Source: Fibrobacter sp.
Lineage (GTDB): Bacteria > Fibrobacterota > Fibrobacteria > Fibrobacterales > Fibrobacteraceae
NCBI GenBank assembly: GCA_017530965.1
Contig: JAFXLS010000114.1
Location: forward strand, 1 to 37,725
Length of the DNA stretch: 37,725 nucleotides
Reading direction: 5' to 3'
The notes under the pieces were generated by a model. The model made no database searches. It saw only the letters and a list, made by a program, of their open reading frames with translations, and was not told the origin of the DNA. This document shows, one piece after another, positions 1 to 7,589 of the stretch. The translations under genes and the position numbers were made by a program. The stretch's first letter is position 1. Every line of letters starts with the position of its first letter.

Positions 1-1221
1 CTGCACAAAAGCGCCCTTGAAGTCGCCTGCGCGGAAGATGCCGGTCTTGTTGAGGAAGGCCTGGGTGTTGTCGGAGTTGGAAAGGTCAGCAGAGCTGCAG
101 ATGCAGTTCTTCACGTTTTCGGCGAGGTAGCCGAGCACGGTGCCGGAGGTCACGCGGGTAGCGACACCTTCCTTGAGTTCGAGACCGGAAAGGTCGATCT
201 TCGGAGCCTTGCCCGAGAGCCATTCCTTGAGAGTGGCTGCCTTTTCCGGGTTCTTGGCATCCCAAGCAGCCTTGGCCTTTTTCCATTCGGCAACCTGCTT
301 GCGAAGTTCTTCCTTACGGGCTTCGAAGCCAGCCTTCACGTCGTCAAAAATCTTGAATGCATCGGCCGGATCGCCACCGAGGTTCTTCACGGTTGCATCG
401 GTAGAAGCACCAGCAGCGTTCAGCGGCTGACCGTGGGTAGAAACAGCACCTTCGAAGGACTTGCCGTCTTCGGCGATGGCACCCTTGGCCATAGTGGTGT
501 GACCGATGATGATGGTCGGCTTTTCAGTTTCGGCCCAAGCGGCCTTGAAAGCCTTGCGGAGTTCTGCAATGTTGTGACCGTCGGCCACATCAATCACGCG
601 GAAGCCCCAGGATTCGTACTGCTTCTTGAAGTCGTGGCTCATCACGTCTTCAACCTTGCAGGACAGCTGCACCTGGTTGGCGTCGTAGAAGAAAATGAGG
701 TTCGAAAGCTTGAGGTGACCGGCAATACGGCCCACGCCGTAAGCGATTTCTTCTTCGAGGCCGCCATCAGACACGAGGCAGACCACCTTGTGCTGGAGGA
801 TATCACCAAAGCGTTCGACCATGAAGCGTTCGGCAATCGCGTTACCGAGGGCTACAGCATGACCGATTCCCAGCGGGCCCGAGGAGTTTTCGATGCCGAG
901 GGCGACGTCCACTTCGGGGTGACCCGGCGTGCGGGAACCCAACTGGCGGAAATTCTTGAGGTCATCCATGGAGAGGTTGCCGAGCATAGCCAGTTCGCCG
1001 TACAGGAGTGCGGACATGTGACCGGGATCCATGAAGAAGCGGTCGCGAGCTTCCCAGTACGGATTTTCCGGGTCGAAACGCAGAAATTCCGCGAAAAGGA
1101 GCGAAATTGCGTCTGCGGCACCCATGGCTCCACCCGGATGGCCGGACTTCGCCTTCTGCACCATGGCAGCGGAAAGGATTCGAACGTTGTCAGCCGCTTT
1201 CGTAACCAGCTTATCTTCCAC
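1..1221 (-). CDS. tkt: Transketolase, C-terminus cut by window edge
   Basis: Thiamine-diphosphate enzyme of the non-oxidative pentose phosphate pathway that moves two-carbon units between sugar phosphates in the cytoplasm. 407 codons are visible of a family that is usually 630-680 residues; the rest lies before position 1. Visible motifs are SGHPGGAMG with His28, DPGHMSALLYGELAMLG near residues 65-80, and a ThDP/Mg motif beginning SDGG at 151 (Asp152) and ending in Asn182. The 'DPGHMS' and 'SDGG' variants resemble Bacteroidota-type transketolases rather than the E. coli form. The GTG at 1221 was chosen because AGAGAGG lies just upstream and the reading gives VEDKLVTKAADNVRIL before the first conserved block; the internal ATG used by simple ORF calling would cut the N-terminus. 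It is divergent from the barrel protein at 1407. A large opposite-strand ORF here is only its shadow. Confidence 0.93.
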   Translation of the reverse strand, partial: MEDKLVTKAADNVRILSAAMVQKAKSGHPGGAMGAADAISLLFAEFLRFDPENPYWEARDRFFMDPGHMSALLYGELAMLGNLSMDDLKNFRQLGSRTPGHPEVDVALGIENSSGPLGIGHAVALGNAIAERFMVERFGDILQHKVVCLVSDGGLEEEIAYGVGRIAGHLKLSNLIFFYDANQVQLSCKVEDVMSHDFKKQYESWGFRVIDVADGHNIAELRKAFKAAWAETEKPTIIIGHTTMAKGAIAEDGKSFEGAVSTHGQPLNAAGASTDATVKNLGGDPADAFKIFDDVKAGFEARKEELRKQVAEWKKAKAAWDAKNPEKAATLKEWLSGKAPKIDLSGLELKEGVATRVTSGTVLGYLAENVKNCICSSADLSNSDNTQAFLNKTGIFRAGDFKGAFVQ

Positions 1222-1406
1222 TTTTTAACCTCTCTTTAGAATTAAGCGCCCCAAATTTAGTTTTTTTTTACCACCCTCACAAGGTAAACATCTGTAAAAC
1301 ACCTTATAATCTCCTTATATTAGTGAAAAATGTTTTACCAAAACCGTGGGAATAATTAGCCATTTTATATCTATTTTTGGGACAGGAAAAACAAAGGTAT
1401 CTTACA
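1222..1406. promoter_or_regulatory. Divergent intergenic region, transketolase / envelope protein
   Basis: 185 bp of AT-rich sequence between two divergent genes must hold both promoters. For the plus gene I see TATTTTTG at 1372-1379, which fits the TAnnTTTG -7 element known from Bacteroidota, 28 nt before the ATG at 1407. A TATAAT at 1305-1310 lacks a convincing -35 at 17 nt. No gene or RNA is recognisable. The assignment of promoter elements is inference. Confidence 0.35.
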
Positions 1407-2444
1407 ATGATAAAAAATGTTTACAAATCTTGTTTAATCGCCTTAGCGGGTCTCCTCGGAACGGCCAACGCTCTTGAAATCCGCCCCTTCTTCGAACTGC
1501 TTTTCCCCTCCAAGGTCAATGTCAATACAGATGTGGACGGAAAAACTTCTGACAAAAAGATGGACTCCGACATTGAATTCATGGGCGGTTCCGAAGTTTT
1601 ATTCACTCCCAACATTCCTATTCGCTACGGTTTTGGCCTCGGCGTCAAATCAGCCCAGCAAAAAGGCGACACCATCATTACCCCGGCAATGCTCCCCCTT
1701 TGGGGCGTCATCACCTACGACCCGCTCAAGGGCAGGGCAGTCTCCCCCTATGTAGTAGCGAGAGCAGGAACTTTGATGCCCCTGACCGGCAACGGAAACT
1801 GGTGGGAAAAGCCTCTCAACTTTACCGTCAGCGGCGGTATTGGCGCCATTTTCCCCTACCACATCGGACTTGAAGTCATTTATGACTACACCTCCGTCCT
1901 GAAATCCTTCAAGAGCGTAAAAACCAAATTCCGTGCCTCTTCCGGCCGAGTCGGAATCCAGCTGTCTTACGGTTTCGACCTGACTCGTACCAGCACAAGC
2001 CAAGATGCCAACAACACTTGGAATACCGAAACCGAAGACTCTTCTAACTTCAATACTAGCGATACGGAATCCCAGGAATCCTCCTTTGACTACTCCGGCG
2101 GAGCCTACACTCCCGAACCCGACACCACCACGCCCGATATGGGTTATGGTTACGGCGCAACGGAAGAAAGCTCTACCGAACCTTCTGGTGATTCTGCAAC
2201 TAGCACCCCCGAAAGCACCGAGCCGGTAACCGAAGAACCGGCCGCTACGGAAGGAGCTAGCGAACCGGAAGCAGAAGCCGCTGCAGAACCGGAACCCGAA
2301 CCGGAAGCAGAGCCTGCCCCGGAACCGGAACCCAAGCCCGCAGCAAAGAAATCTTCCAAGAAGACCACCAAGAAGGCCGCCAAGAAATCCAGCAAGAAGT
2401 CTTCTAAAAAGTCTTCCAAGAAATCGAGCAAAAAAAAGAAATAA
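1407..2444 (+). CDS. Outer-membrane barrel-like protein with acidic segment and Lys/Ser tail
   Basis: Secreted envelope protein of 345 aa with unknown specific role. The ATG at 1407 is preceded by AAAGG and opens a clear signal peptide (MIKNVYKSCLIALAGLLGTANA). Residues of about 23-200 are rich in alternating aromatic/glycine stretches (RYGFGLGVK, YVVARAGTLMPL, FTVSGGIGAIFPYHIGLEVIYDY, GRVGIQLSYGF), as in small outer-membrane beta barrels of the OmpA/porin-like type. Then comes a Ser/Thr/Asn/Glu-rich linker, a Glu-Pro segment (EPEPEPEAEPAPEPEPKP, nt about 2290-2340) and a terminal run of Lys-Lys-Ser/Thr units (nt about 2341-2440). The opposed charge blocks suggest a flexible periplasmic or surface extension that might bind peptidoglycan or lipopolysaccharide; this is inference. 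A hairpin terminator follows. I do not recognise a named family. Confidence 0.75.
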   Translation: MIKNVYKSCLIALAGLLGTANALEIRPFFELLFPSKVNVNTDVDGKTSDKKMDSDIEFMGGSEVLFTPNIPIRYGFGLGVKSAQQKGDTIITPAMLPLWGVITYDPLKGRAVSPYVVARAGTLMPLTGNGNWWEKPLNFTVSGGIGAIFPYHIGLEVIYDYTSVLKSFKSVKTKFRASSGRVGIQLSYGFDLTRTSTSQDANNTWNTETEDSSNFNTSDTESQESSFDYSGGAYTPEPDTTTPDMGYGYGATEESSTEPSGDSATSTPESTEPVTEEPAATEGASEPEAEAAAEPEPEPEAEPAPEPEPKPAAKKSSKKTTKKAAKKSSKKSSKKSSKKSSKKKK

Positions 2445-2485
2445 AGCTCACACAAAATTGAAAACCGATTAATTCATACAGAACC

Positions 2486-2503
2486 AGGCGCCCTTGGGCG
2501 CCT
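2486..2503 (+). terminator. Rho-independent-like hairpin after the barrel gene
   Basis: A perfect 7-bp stem (AGGCGCC / GGCGCCT) with a CTTG loop is followed by an AT-rich TCATTATTTATATTT tract. It lies about 40 nt after the stop at 2444. It also shows that the TTG at 2494, which extends the next gene's reading frame, lies inside a terminator and is not its start. Confidence 0.75.
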
Positions 2504-2523
2504 TCATTATTTATATTTATAAA

Positions 2524-5082
2524 ATGAAAGCTTTCATTACTGGACTTTTGAAGAATCTCGCCCATCCAGGCACGATTATCGGACTTGTTGTCGCACTCGC
2601 CATTCCATTTCTTATTTACCTAGGCCCCAACGTAGGCCACAAGGATACAATCAAGTATTTGGACTTGAACCTGCCGCTTCCCCTTTTCCTGGTGCAGCTG
2701 GTAACGGCAATCATTCTTTTTTACTCCTTAAGCAAGGACTTTAGAGAATGGATCAAGGGGATTCTTCCCGAAAAGAGCATTTCGATCTTGATGCTGGTTT
2801 TTGCCGCAGTCATCACTATTTTTGCGGCCACCCAGATTGAAGCCCGTCACCGCGTACAAAGCGACGAAAGCGTATTCATGTCGGTAGCCCAGAACATGTA
2901 CTACAACCATGAATCGGGCACTTGCAACCAGGGCTTTTTTGAAAACGGCAAGTTGAAATGCGTCGCCACATCCAACAGTTTCAAGACCAAGGGACTCGCT
3001 TTCTTATACCTGCTGGGCATGCCGCTCCTGGGTAACGACCTGCACTGGATTTTCAACATGGAACTCCTGATGCTGCCCCTGGCAATGCTCCTGATGTTCC
3101 TCGCCATTGTGGCATGGACAAGGCAACCCCTGCTGGCGTTCTTTGCGGCACTTCTCACGGCATTGCAGCCCACGGTTCTTTTCCAGTTCCGCGCCATGTC
3201 GGTGGAACCCCTCTACATTTTCCTTTCGGCCCTTTCTCTCCTCATTTTCAAGTGGGCTTTTGACCGCAACACAGTCAAGCACTGGGCACTTCTCGCACTT
3301 TCGCTGGCATTCTTTGCTCAGACCCGCCAAGAAACAGCCTTCTGCCTATTCGCGTTTATCGTATTCGCCCTTCCCAAACTTTTGGACAGCAAGAGTGCCA
3401 AGGCCCCCGTATTCTTCGTGACGCTTTCGCTGTTCTCGGTCCCGGCACTCCTCACCATCAGCTATTTCCAGGGATTCGGCTTCCAGGGCGGAGAATTCGA
3501 AGCACACGGTCATTTCTTCGAAGACCTTGCCCGCAACTGGGAAGAAATGACCAAGCCCCTCACCAAGAACGGAGAGCTTGAAAACCCCTTCCTCACCTAC
3601 TTCAACTACCTGTTCGCAGCAGGCGCCCTCTACTTGCTGGGACGAACCCTTATCGGTCTCAAAAGAAAGGATTATACCTATCTCGAAATCCTGGCATTCC
3701 TGCTTCTGTACCATATCCAAACCTACATGATTCTCGAAAACGTTTCGGGAGACTTCAGCATTCAGATTAACCAGCGCTATAGCCTGGTGATGCTGCCCTC
3801 CATGGCTTTCGTGGCATCACTCCCCATCGCCCACTTGGTAGAGAAACTGATTGAATCCATGAACGGGAAAGACGCCAAGCAGAACGCAGTTACGGCCCTC
3901 CTTGTGACACTGGGAACCGCCCTGATTTTTACCGGCTGGACTTTCCACTACAAAGAAGACTTTAACAAGAACATTATGTACAACCGCAACCACCTCACCA
4001 TAGAAGAACACGAAATTCTAGGGTGGCTTGCAGAACAGCCCCGAAAAGAACGGATGTTCATCTACGGGCGTCCCTGGCATTTCGTTGGCTACGGCATTTC
4101 CTCTATCCATTACGACCGTGCTCGCCAGATGAGCACCGACGCCCTCAAGAAACTCATCGACAAGTACAAAGGCGAAGTCTACTACATTCGCGGCCTAGAC
4201 TGCTGGGACAGCCACACATACCACAAGAAAGCCGTAGAACACCGAATCGCCACCACCTGCGATGTCTTTGAACGGGACATGGATCTGGAAGGCGTCAAGA
4301 ACATCCTGATTACCAACAATTACTGGGTACAAATCGCCAAGTTTAACGGACGCAAGGAATTCAATCCTCAAAAAATCATCGCAGTCAGCGACCCAGAATT
4401 AAAGAGTTTCTCGGAAGATTCTACCAAGCAATCCCTTTTCTACCGGTTTAACCTGAACGAAAAAGCCGCCGTAGCCAGCCTCTGGGACTATACCATTATT
4501 TTCAACAACGACACCTTAACCAACGCCCCCTACGTCAACGGAACCGTTAGCGGAAGCGTTGCCAACGACCGCCTATCACCGGGCTACAATCAAATAGAAT
4601 ACATCGTGAAGAACCGCGAAACCGGGAAGGTCATGGCCGACATTCTCAAGTTCTATTTCTACAAGGACACCGGCGCAGTTCCCCTTACTGAAGTTGCTTA
4701 CACAAGCCACAAGCAGGCTTGGGGCAAGCTACACAAGAACAGCTCCCTCGAAGGCAACGCCTTCAAGGTCGGCGGCAAGTTCTATAGCGAAGGCTTCGGA
4801 ACCCACGCCTCTTCCGAAACCGTATTCAATATCGAAGGCAAGTACAAGACTTTCAAGATGGGCTTTGGCCTCGACGAAGAATCTCTCTGCAGCGATGGAG
4901 TCCAATTGCAGATTATCGCCGATGGCAATGTCCTTTTCGACAGCGGCCGCTTTATCCTCGGCGCCCTAAAAACCACCGAAGTAAATGTCGAAAATGTACA
5001 GACTCTTACCATCAAGACAGACTCCCTTGAAGACAAGGACTGCGACCACGTAGACATCATCAATCCCGCGCTTATTCCCTAG
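2524..5082 (+). CDS. Membrane GT-C (PMT/GT39-like) glycosyltransferase with C-terminal NPCBM domain
   Basis: An 852-aa protein predicted to move a sugar from a polyprenyl-phosphate carrier to an acceptor outside the inner membrane. The N-terminal 480 residues hold about ten or more hydrophobic segments. After the second or third comes an Asp-Glu pair in RVQSDESVFMSVAQNMY (Asp114-Glu115), the usual acidic motif in the first outer loop of GT-C enzymes. Residues of about 490-720 form a soluble domain with no family I recognise. The last 130 residues match the NPCBM (novel putative carbohydrate-binding module) pattern: WGKLHKNSSLEG, YSEGFGTHASS, LQIIADGNVLFDSG, then a closing CDHVDIINPALI. ATG 2524 is used because the upstream TTG lies in a terminator; no Shine-Dalgarno is seen. 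The GT2 gene 7 nt downstream probably makes the lipid-linked donor. The substrate is unknown. Confidence 0.78.
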   Translation: MKAFITGLLKNLAHPGTIIGLVVALAIPFLIYLGPNVGHKDTIKYLDLNLPLPLFLVQLVTAIILFYSLSKDFREWIKGILPEKSISILMLVFAAVITIFAATQIEARHRVQSDESVFMSVAQNMYYNHESGTCNQGFFENGKLKCVATSNSFKTKGLAFLYLLGMPLLGNDLHWIFNMELLMLPLAMLLMFLAIVAWTRQPLLAFFAALLTALQPTVLFQFRAMSVEPLYIFLSALSLLIFKWAFDRNTVKHWALLALSLAFFAQTRQETAFCLFAFIVFALPKLLDSKSAKAPVFFVTLSLFSVPALLTISYFQGFGFQGGEFEAHGHFFEDLARNWEEMTKPLTKNGELENPFLTYFNYLFAAGALYLLGRTLIGLKRKDYTYLEILAFLLLYHIQTYMILENVSGDFSIQINQRYSLVMLPSMAFVASLPIAHLVEKLIESMNGKDAKQNAVTALLVTLGTALIFTGWTFHYKEDFNKNIMYNRNHLTIEEHEILGWLAEQPRKERMFIYGRPWHFVGYGISSIHYDRARQMSTDALKKLIDKYKGEVYYIRGLDCWDSHTYHKKAVEHRIATTCDVFERDMDLEGVKNILITNNYWVQIAKFNGRKEFNPQKIIAVSDPELKSFSEDSTKQSLFYRFNLNEKAAVASLWDYTIIFNNDTLTNAPYVNGTVSGSVANDRLSPGYNQIEYIVKNRETGKVMADILKFYFYKDTGAVPLTEVAYTSHKQAWGKLHKNSSLEGNAFKVGGKFYSEGFGTHASSETVFNIEGKYKTFKMGFGLDEESLCSDGVQLQIIADGNVLFDSGRFILGALKTTEVNVENVQTLTIKTDSLEDKDCDHVDIINPALIP

Positions 5083-5089
5083 GTAGATC

Positions 5090-6004
5090 ATGCTGTTATC
5101 TGTAATCATTCCTGTTTTTAACGAAGAAGAAATCGTCGCCGAAACCTACCGGGTTCTAGAAGAAGAACTCAAGGAAGTGGCGCACGAGCTCATCTTTGTG
5201 AACGACGGATCCAAGGACAGGACCCGCGAAATCGTGGAATCCCTGTTGCCGGGCAACCCGAACAACAAGATTATTAACTTCAGCCGCAATTTCGGTCATC
5301 AGGCAGCCTTTAGTGCGGGTCTGGACCATTCTACCGGTGACGCAGTTGTCATTATCGACGGTGACTTGCAGGATCCGCCGAGCCTGATTCACGAAATGCT
5401 CAAAAAATGGCGCGAAGGCTACCAGGTCGTTTACGCCCAAAGAAACAAGCGCAAGGGCGAAACTCTGTTCAAGCGTTTTACGGCATTTGCATTCTACCGC
5501 CTGATTGGCAAGCTCACCAGCATCGATATTCCGCCTGACACCGGCGACTTCCGTCTCATGGACCGCTGCGTGGTGAACCAGCTGACCAATCTCCCCGAAC
5601 GTAGCCGCTTCTTGCGCGGACTCGTTTGCTGGGTCGGCTTCAAGAAGATTGGCGTCAAGTACGACCGCGCCGAACGTACTGCAGGCACCTCCAAGTACCC
5701 GTTGAAGAAGATGGTGCGCCTCGCCCTGGACGGCATTACCGGATTCAGTTCTGCACCGCTGAAAATCAGTTTCTATGCTGGATTGTTCGCAACAATCGTC
5801 GGTCTCGGCGTGTTGATTTGGTCTATTCTCGAAAAATTCCTCAGCCCCGCCACGACGGTTCCTGGCTGGGCATCCCTCATGACCGCCATCGTATTCTTCG
5901 GTGGCGTACAGCTGATATCCATCGGCATCATGGGTGAATACATCGGCCGCATTTACGACGAAGTCAAACAGCGTCCGCTTTATATTGAAGATAAGAAGAA
6001 ATAA
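5090..6004 (+). CDS. GT2 polyprenyl-phosphate glycosyltransferase (DPM1/GtrB/ArnC type)
   Basis: 304-aa glycosyltransferase that transfers a sugar from a nucleotide sugar to polyprenyl phosphate on the cytoplasmic face. It starts with the GT2 strand LLSVIIPVFNEEEIVAETY, has VNDGSKDRT and the nucleotide/metal motif VVIIDGDLQDPP near residues 86-97, then the TGDFRLMDR and RFLRGLVCW motifs typical of the DPM1-like subfamily. Two C-terminal hydrophobic segments (about 230-255 and 268-290) place it in the GtrB/ArnC-like group that anchors in the membrane. It lies 7 nt after the GT-C gene and 2 nt before gmk, so the three are probably one transcript. The pairing of a lipid-sugar synthase with a GT-C transferase suggests one glycosylation route. 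Sugar identity cannot be read from the sequence. Confidence 0.88.
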   Translation: MLLSVIIPVFNEEEIVAETYRVLEEELKEVAHELIFVNDGSKDRTREIVESLLPGNPNNKIINFSRNFGHQAAFSAGLDHSTGDAVVIIDGDLQDPPSLIHEMLKKWREGYQVVYAQRNKRKGETLFKRFTAFAFYRLIGKLTSIDIPPDTGDFRLMDRCVVNQLTNLPERSRFLRGLVCWVGFKKIGVKYDRAERTAGTSKYPLKKMVRLALDGITGFSSAPLKISFYAGLFATIVGLGVLIWSILEKFLSPATTVPGWASLMTAIVFFGGVQLISIGIMGEYIGRIYDEVKQRPLYIEDKKK

Positions 6005-6006
6005 TT

Positions 6007-6570
6007 ATGAAGAACAAACTTTTTGTGATGAGTGCCGCTAGCGGCGCAGGCAAGACCACCCTCAAGGATCTGGTCATCAAGGATTTCCCGGATATCAAGT
6101 ATTCCATTTCGGCCACCACGCGCAAGCCCCGCGAAGGCGAAGTCAACGGAGTTCATTATTTCTTCAAGACCAAGGAAGAATTCGAAAAGCTCATCAAGGA
6201 AGATGGCCTGATCGAATGGAACGAAGTCCACGGCAATTACTACGGCACGCCCAAGAGCTTTGTCGAAAAGACTCTCGCCGAAGGCAACCGCGTGATTTTC
6301 GACCTGGACGTTTTCGGCAAGGTGAACTTTGACAAGGTCTACCCCGACGCTACAGGCATTCTGATTTTGCCGCCCAGCGAAGAAGAACTTGAAAAGCGCC
6401 TGCGCGGTCGCGGCACCGACTCCGAAGAAGTCATTCAGCTCCGCCTGCACAACGCCAAGAAAGAAATGGAATTCGCCAAGACCCAGGGCAAGTACGAATA
6501 CGTCATCATCAACGACGACTTGCAGCGCGCCGCGAACGAACTCCGCGAGATTTTGAAGAAGAAAGACTAA
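6007..6570 (+). CDS. gmk: Guanylate kinase
   Basis: Cytoplasmic enzyme that phosphorylates GMP (and dGMP) to GDP with ATP. The 187-aa length is normal. The P-loop is SAASGAGKTTL (residues 9-19), followed by ISATTRKPREGEVNGVHYFF, the GMP-binding region, then EWNEVHGNYYGTPKSFVE and VIFDLDVFGKVNF, which correspond to the conserved Gmk blocks (the last is usually 'LDIDVQG', so this is a variant). LRGRGTDSEEVIQLRL is the arginine-containing lid region. ATG 6007 lies 2 nt after the GT2 stop, which suggests co-transcription or translational coupling. Its TAA overlaps the TAG of the convergent Sua5 gene within the four bases CTAA (6567-6570). Confidence 0.95.
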   Translation: MKNKLFVMSAASGAGKTTLKDLVIKDFPDIKYSISATTRKPREGEVNGVHYFFKTKEEFEKLIKEDGLIEWNEVHGNYYGTPKSFVEKTLAEGNRVIFDLDVFGKVNFDKVYPDATGILILPPSEEELEKRLRGRGTDSEEVIQLRLHNAKKEMEFAKTQGKYEYVIINDDLQRAANELREILKKKD

Positions 6571-7526
6571 AGCTTGATGCTCGCCCGTTTGAGGCGATCA
6601 TTCAAGGCCATACCGACTCCGACATTCGGAATCGGGTCTACTAGAATCAAGTCGTACTTGGGATCATCCAAGTCGTGCATGTAGGCGTACAGCTTGGCTG
6701 TCGCCTCTAGCATATTGCCCGATTCAGAGAGATTGAGAGTCGCGGGAATCACGCCGGGGCGATTGCCGAAGGCAATCCGCACGCAGTGTTCCGGCAGCGT
6801 AAAGCCGGCAGGGATTTCGCCATAGAGCAACGGAACCTGCGGACGGTAGTGCGTATCGCACTGCCCCGGCGCGGCCATCGCTTGCCCAGGCTTAGAAGTC
6901 GATTCCTTAATCTTCACGTCACCGATGACTTTTGCAATCATCTCGGGCGTAATCGCACCCGGTCTCAGCACCGTCGGCTCGCCCACTAAAGAGACAATCG
7001 TACTTTCTACGCCCACGTTGCAGGGGCCGCCATCCACAATGCCCGCAAGGCCACGGTCGGCCAGCTGTGCCGCCACATGTTCGGCCGTTGTCGGACTCAC
7101 ATGCTTGAATAAGTTCGCGCTGGGAGCAGCGAGCGGCACGCCCGCCTTCCAGATAATTTCTTGCGCCACCGGATGCGACGGGAATCTCACCGCCACAGAC
7201 GGGAGTCCGCTGGTACACAAATCTGGAATGCATTCCTTCTTGGGCAGAATCATGGTCATGGGGCCCGGCCAATAGGCCTTCGCCAGCGCATACGCCGCCT
7301 CGGGAATATTTTCGGCAATGTCAGCCAGCTGCGAAATTTCGCAAATGTGAACAATCAGCGGGTCAAAAGTCGGACGTTCCTTGATCGCAAAAATCTGCGC
7401 CAGGGCCGACGGCAAATAAGCATTACCCGCAAGGCCGTAAACAGTCTCAGTCGGAATCGCGACCACCTGCCCATCGTGAAGCAGGCGCGCGGCATCGTCA
7501 ATACTTGTCCAAGGAGGAAATTGCAT
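6567..7526 (-). CDS. L-threonylcarbamoyladenylate synthase, Sua5 type
   Basis: Makes threonylcarbamoyl-AMP from threonine, bicarbonate and ATP, the first step of the t6A37 modification on ANN-decoding tRNAs. The 319-aa protein has the long Sua5 form: a YrdC-like domain (residues about 5-200) with VVAIPTETVYGLAGNA, IKERPTFDPLIVHI, YWPGPMTMILPK, VPLAAPSANLFKHVSPT and VGVESTIVSL, then a linker with SKPGQAM..PGQCDTHYRP, matching the 'PG..HY.P' linker, and a C-terminal Sua5 domain. The short TsaC form lacks this last part. ATG 7526 is preceded by GGAG; the upstream in-frame extension runs through a terminator and was discarded. The gene is downstream of the DUF349 gene on the same strand but separated by that terminator. 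Confidence 0.93.
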   Translation of the reverse strand: MQFPPWTSIDDAARLLHDGQVVAIPTETVYGLAGNAYLPSALAQIFAIKERPTFDPLIVHICEISQLADIAENIPEAAYALAKAYWPGPMTMILPKKECIPDLCTSGLPSVAVRFPSHPVAQEIIWKAGVPLAAPSANLFKHVSPTTAEHVAAQLADRGLAGIVDGGPCNVGVESTIVSLVGEPTVLRPGAITPEMIAKVIGDVKIKESTSKPGQAMAAPGQCDTHYRPQVPLLYGEIPAGFTLPEHCVRIAFGNRPGVIPATLNLSESGNMLEATAKLYAYMHDLDDPKYDLILVDPIPNVGVGMALNDRLKRASIKL

Positions 7527-7540
7527 GATACTCCAAAAAT

Positions 7541-7567
7541 AAAAAAAGGATGGCGAAGTCGCCATCC
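7541..7567 (-). terminator. Rho-independent terminator of the DUF349 gene
   Basis: Read on the minus strand, GGATGGCG-ACTT-CGCCATCC forms a perfect 8-bp stem with a tetraloop, followed by seven T residues. It lies just downstream of the DUF349 stop at 7590 and just upstream of the Sua5 start. Confidence 0.9.
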
Positions 7568-7589
7568 CCTAATTTCATTTTGGCTTAAG

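Noticed and set aside
433..1239. 268-aa plus-strand ORF over transketolase
   Set aside because: Antisense shadow of transketolase, which reads through this region with all catalytic motifs.
2494..2523. Upstream TTG start for the GT-C gene
   Set aside because: The TTG lies inside a perfect terminator hairpin; ATG 2524 begins the first membrane segment.
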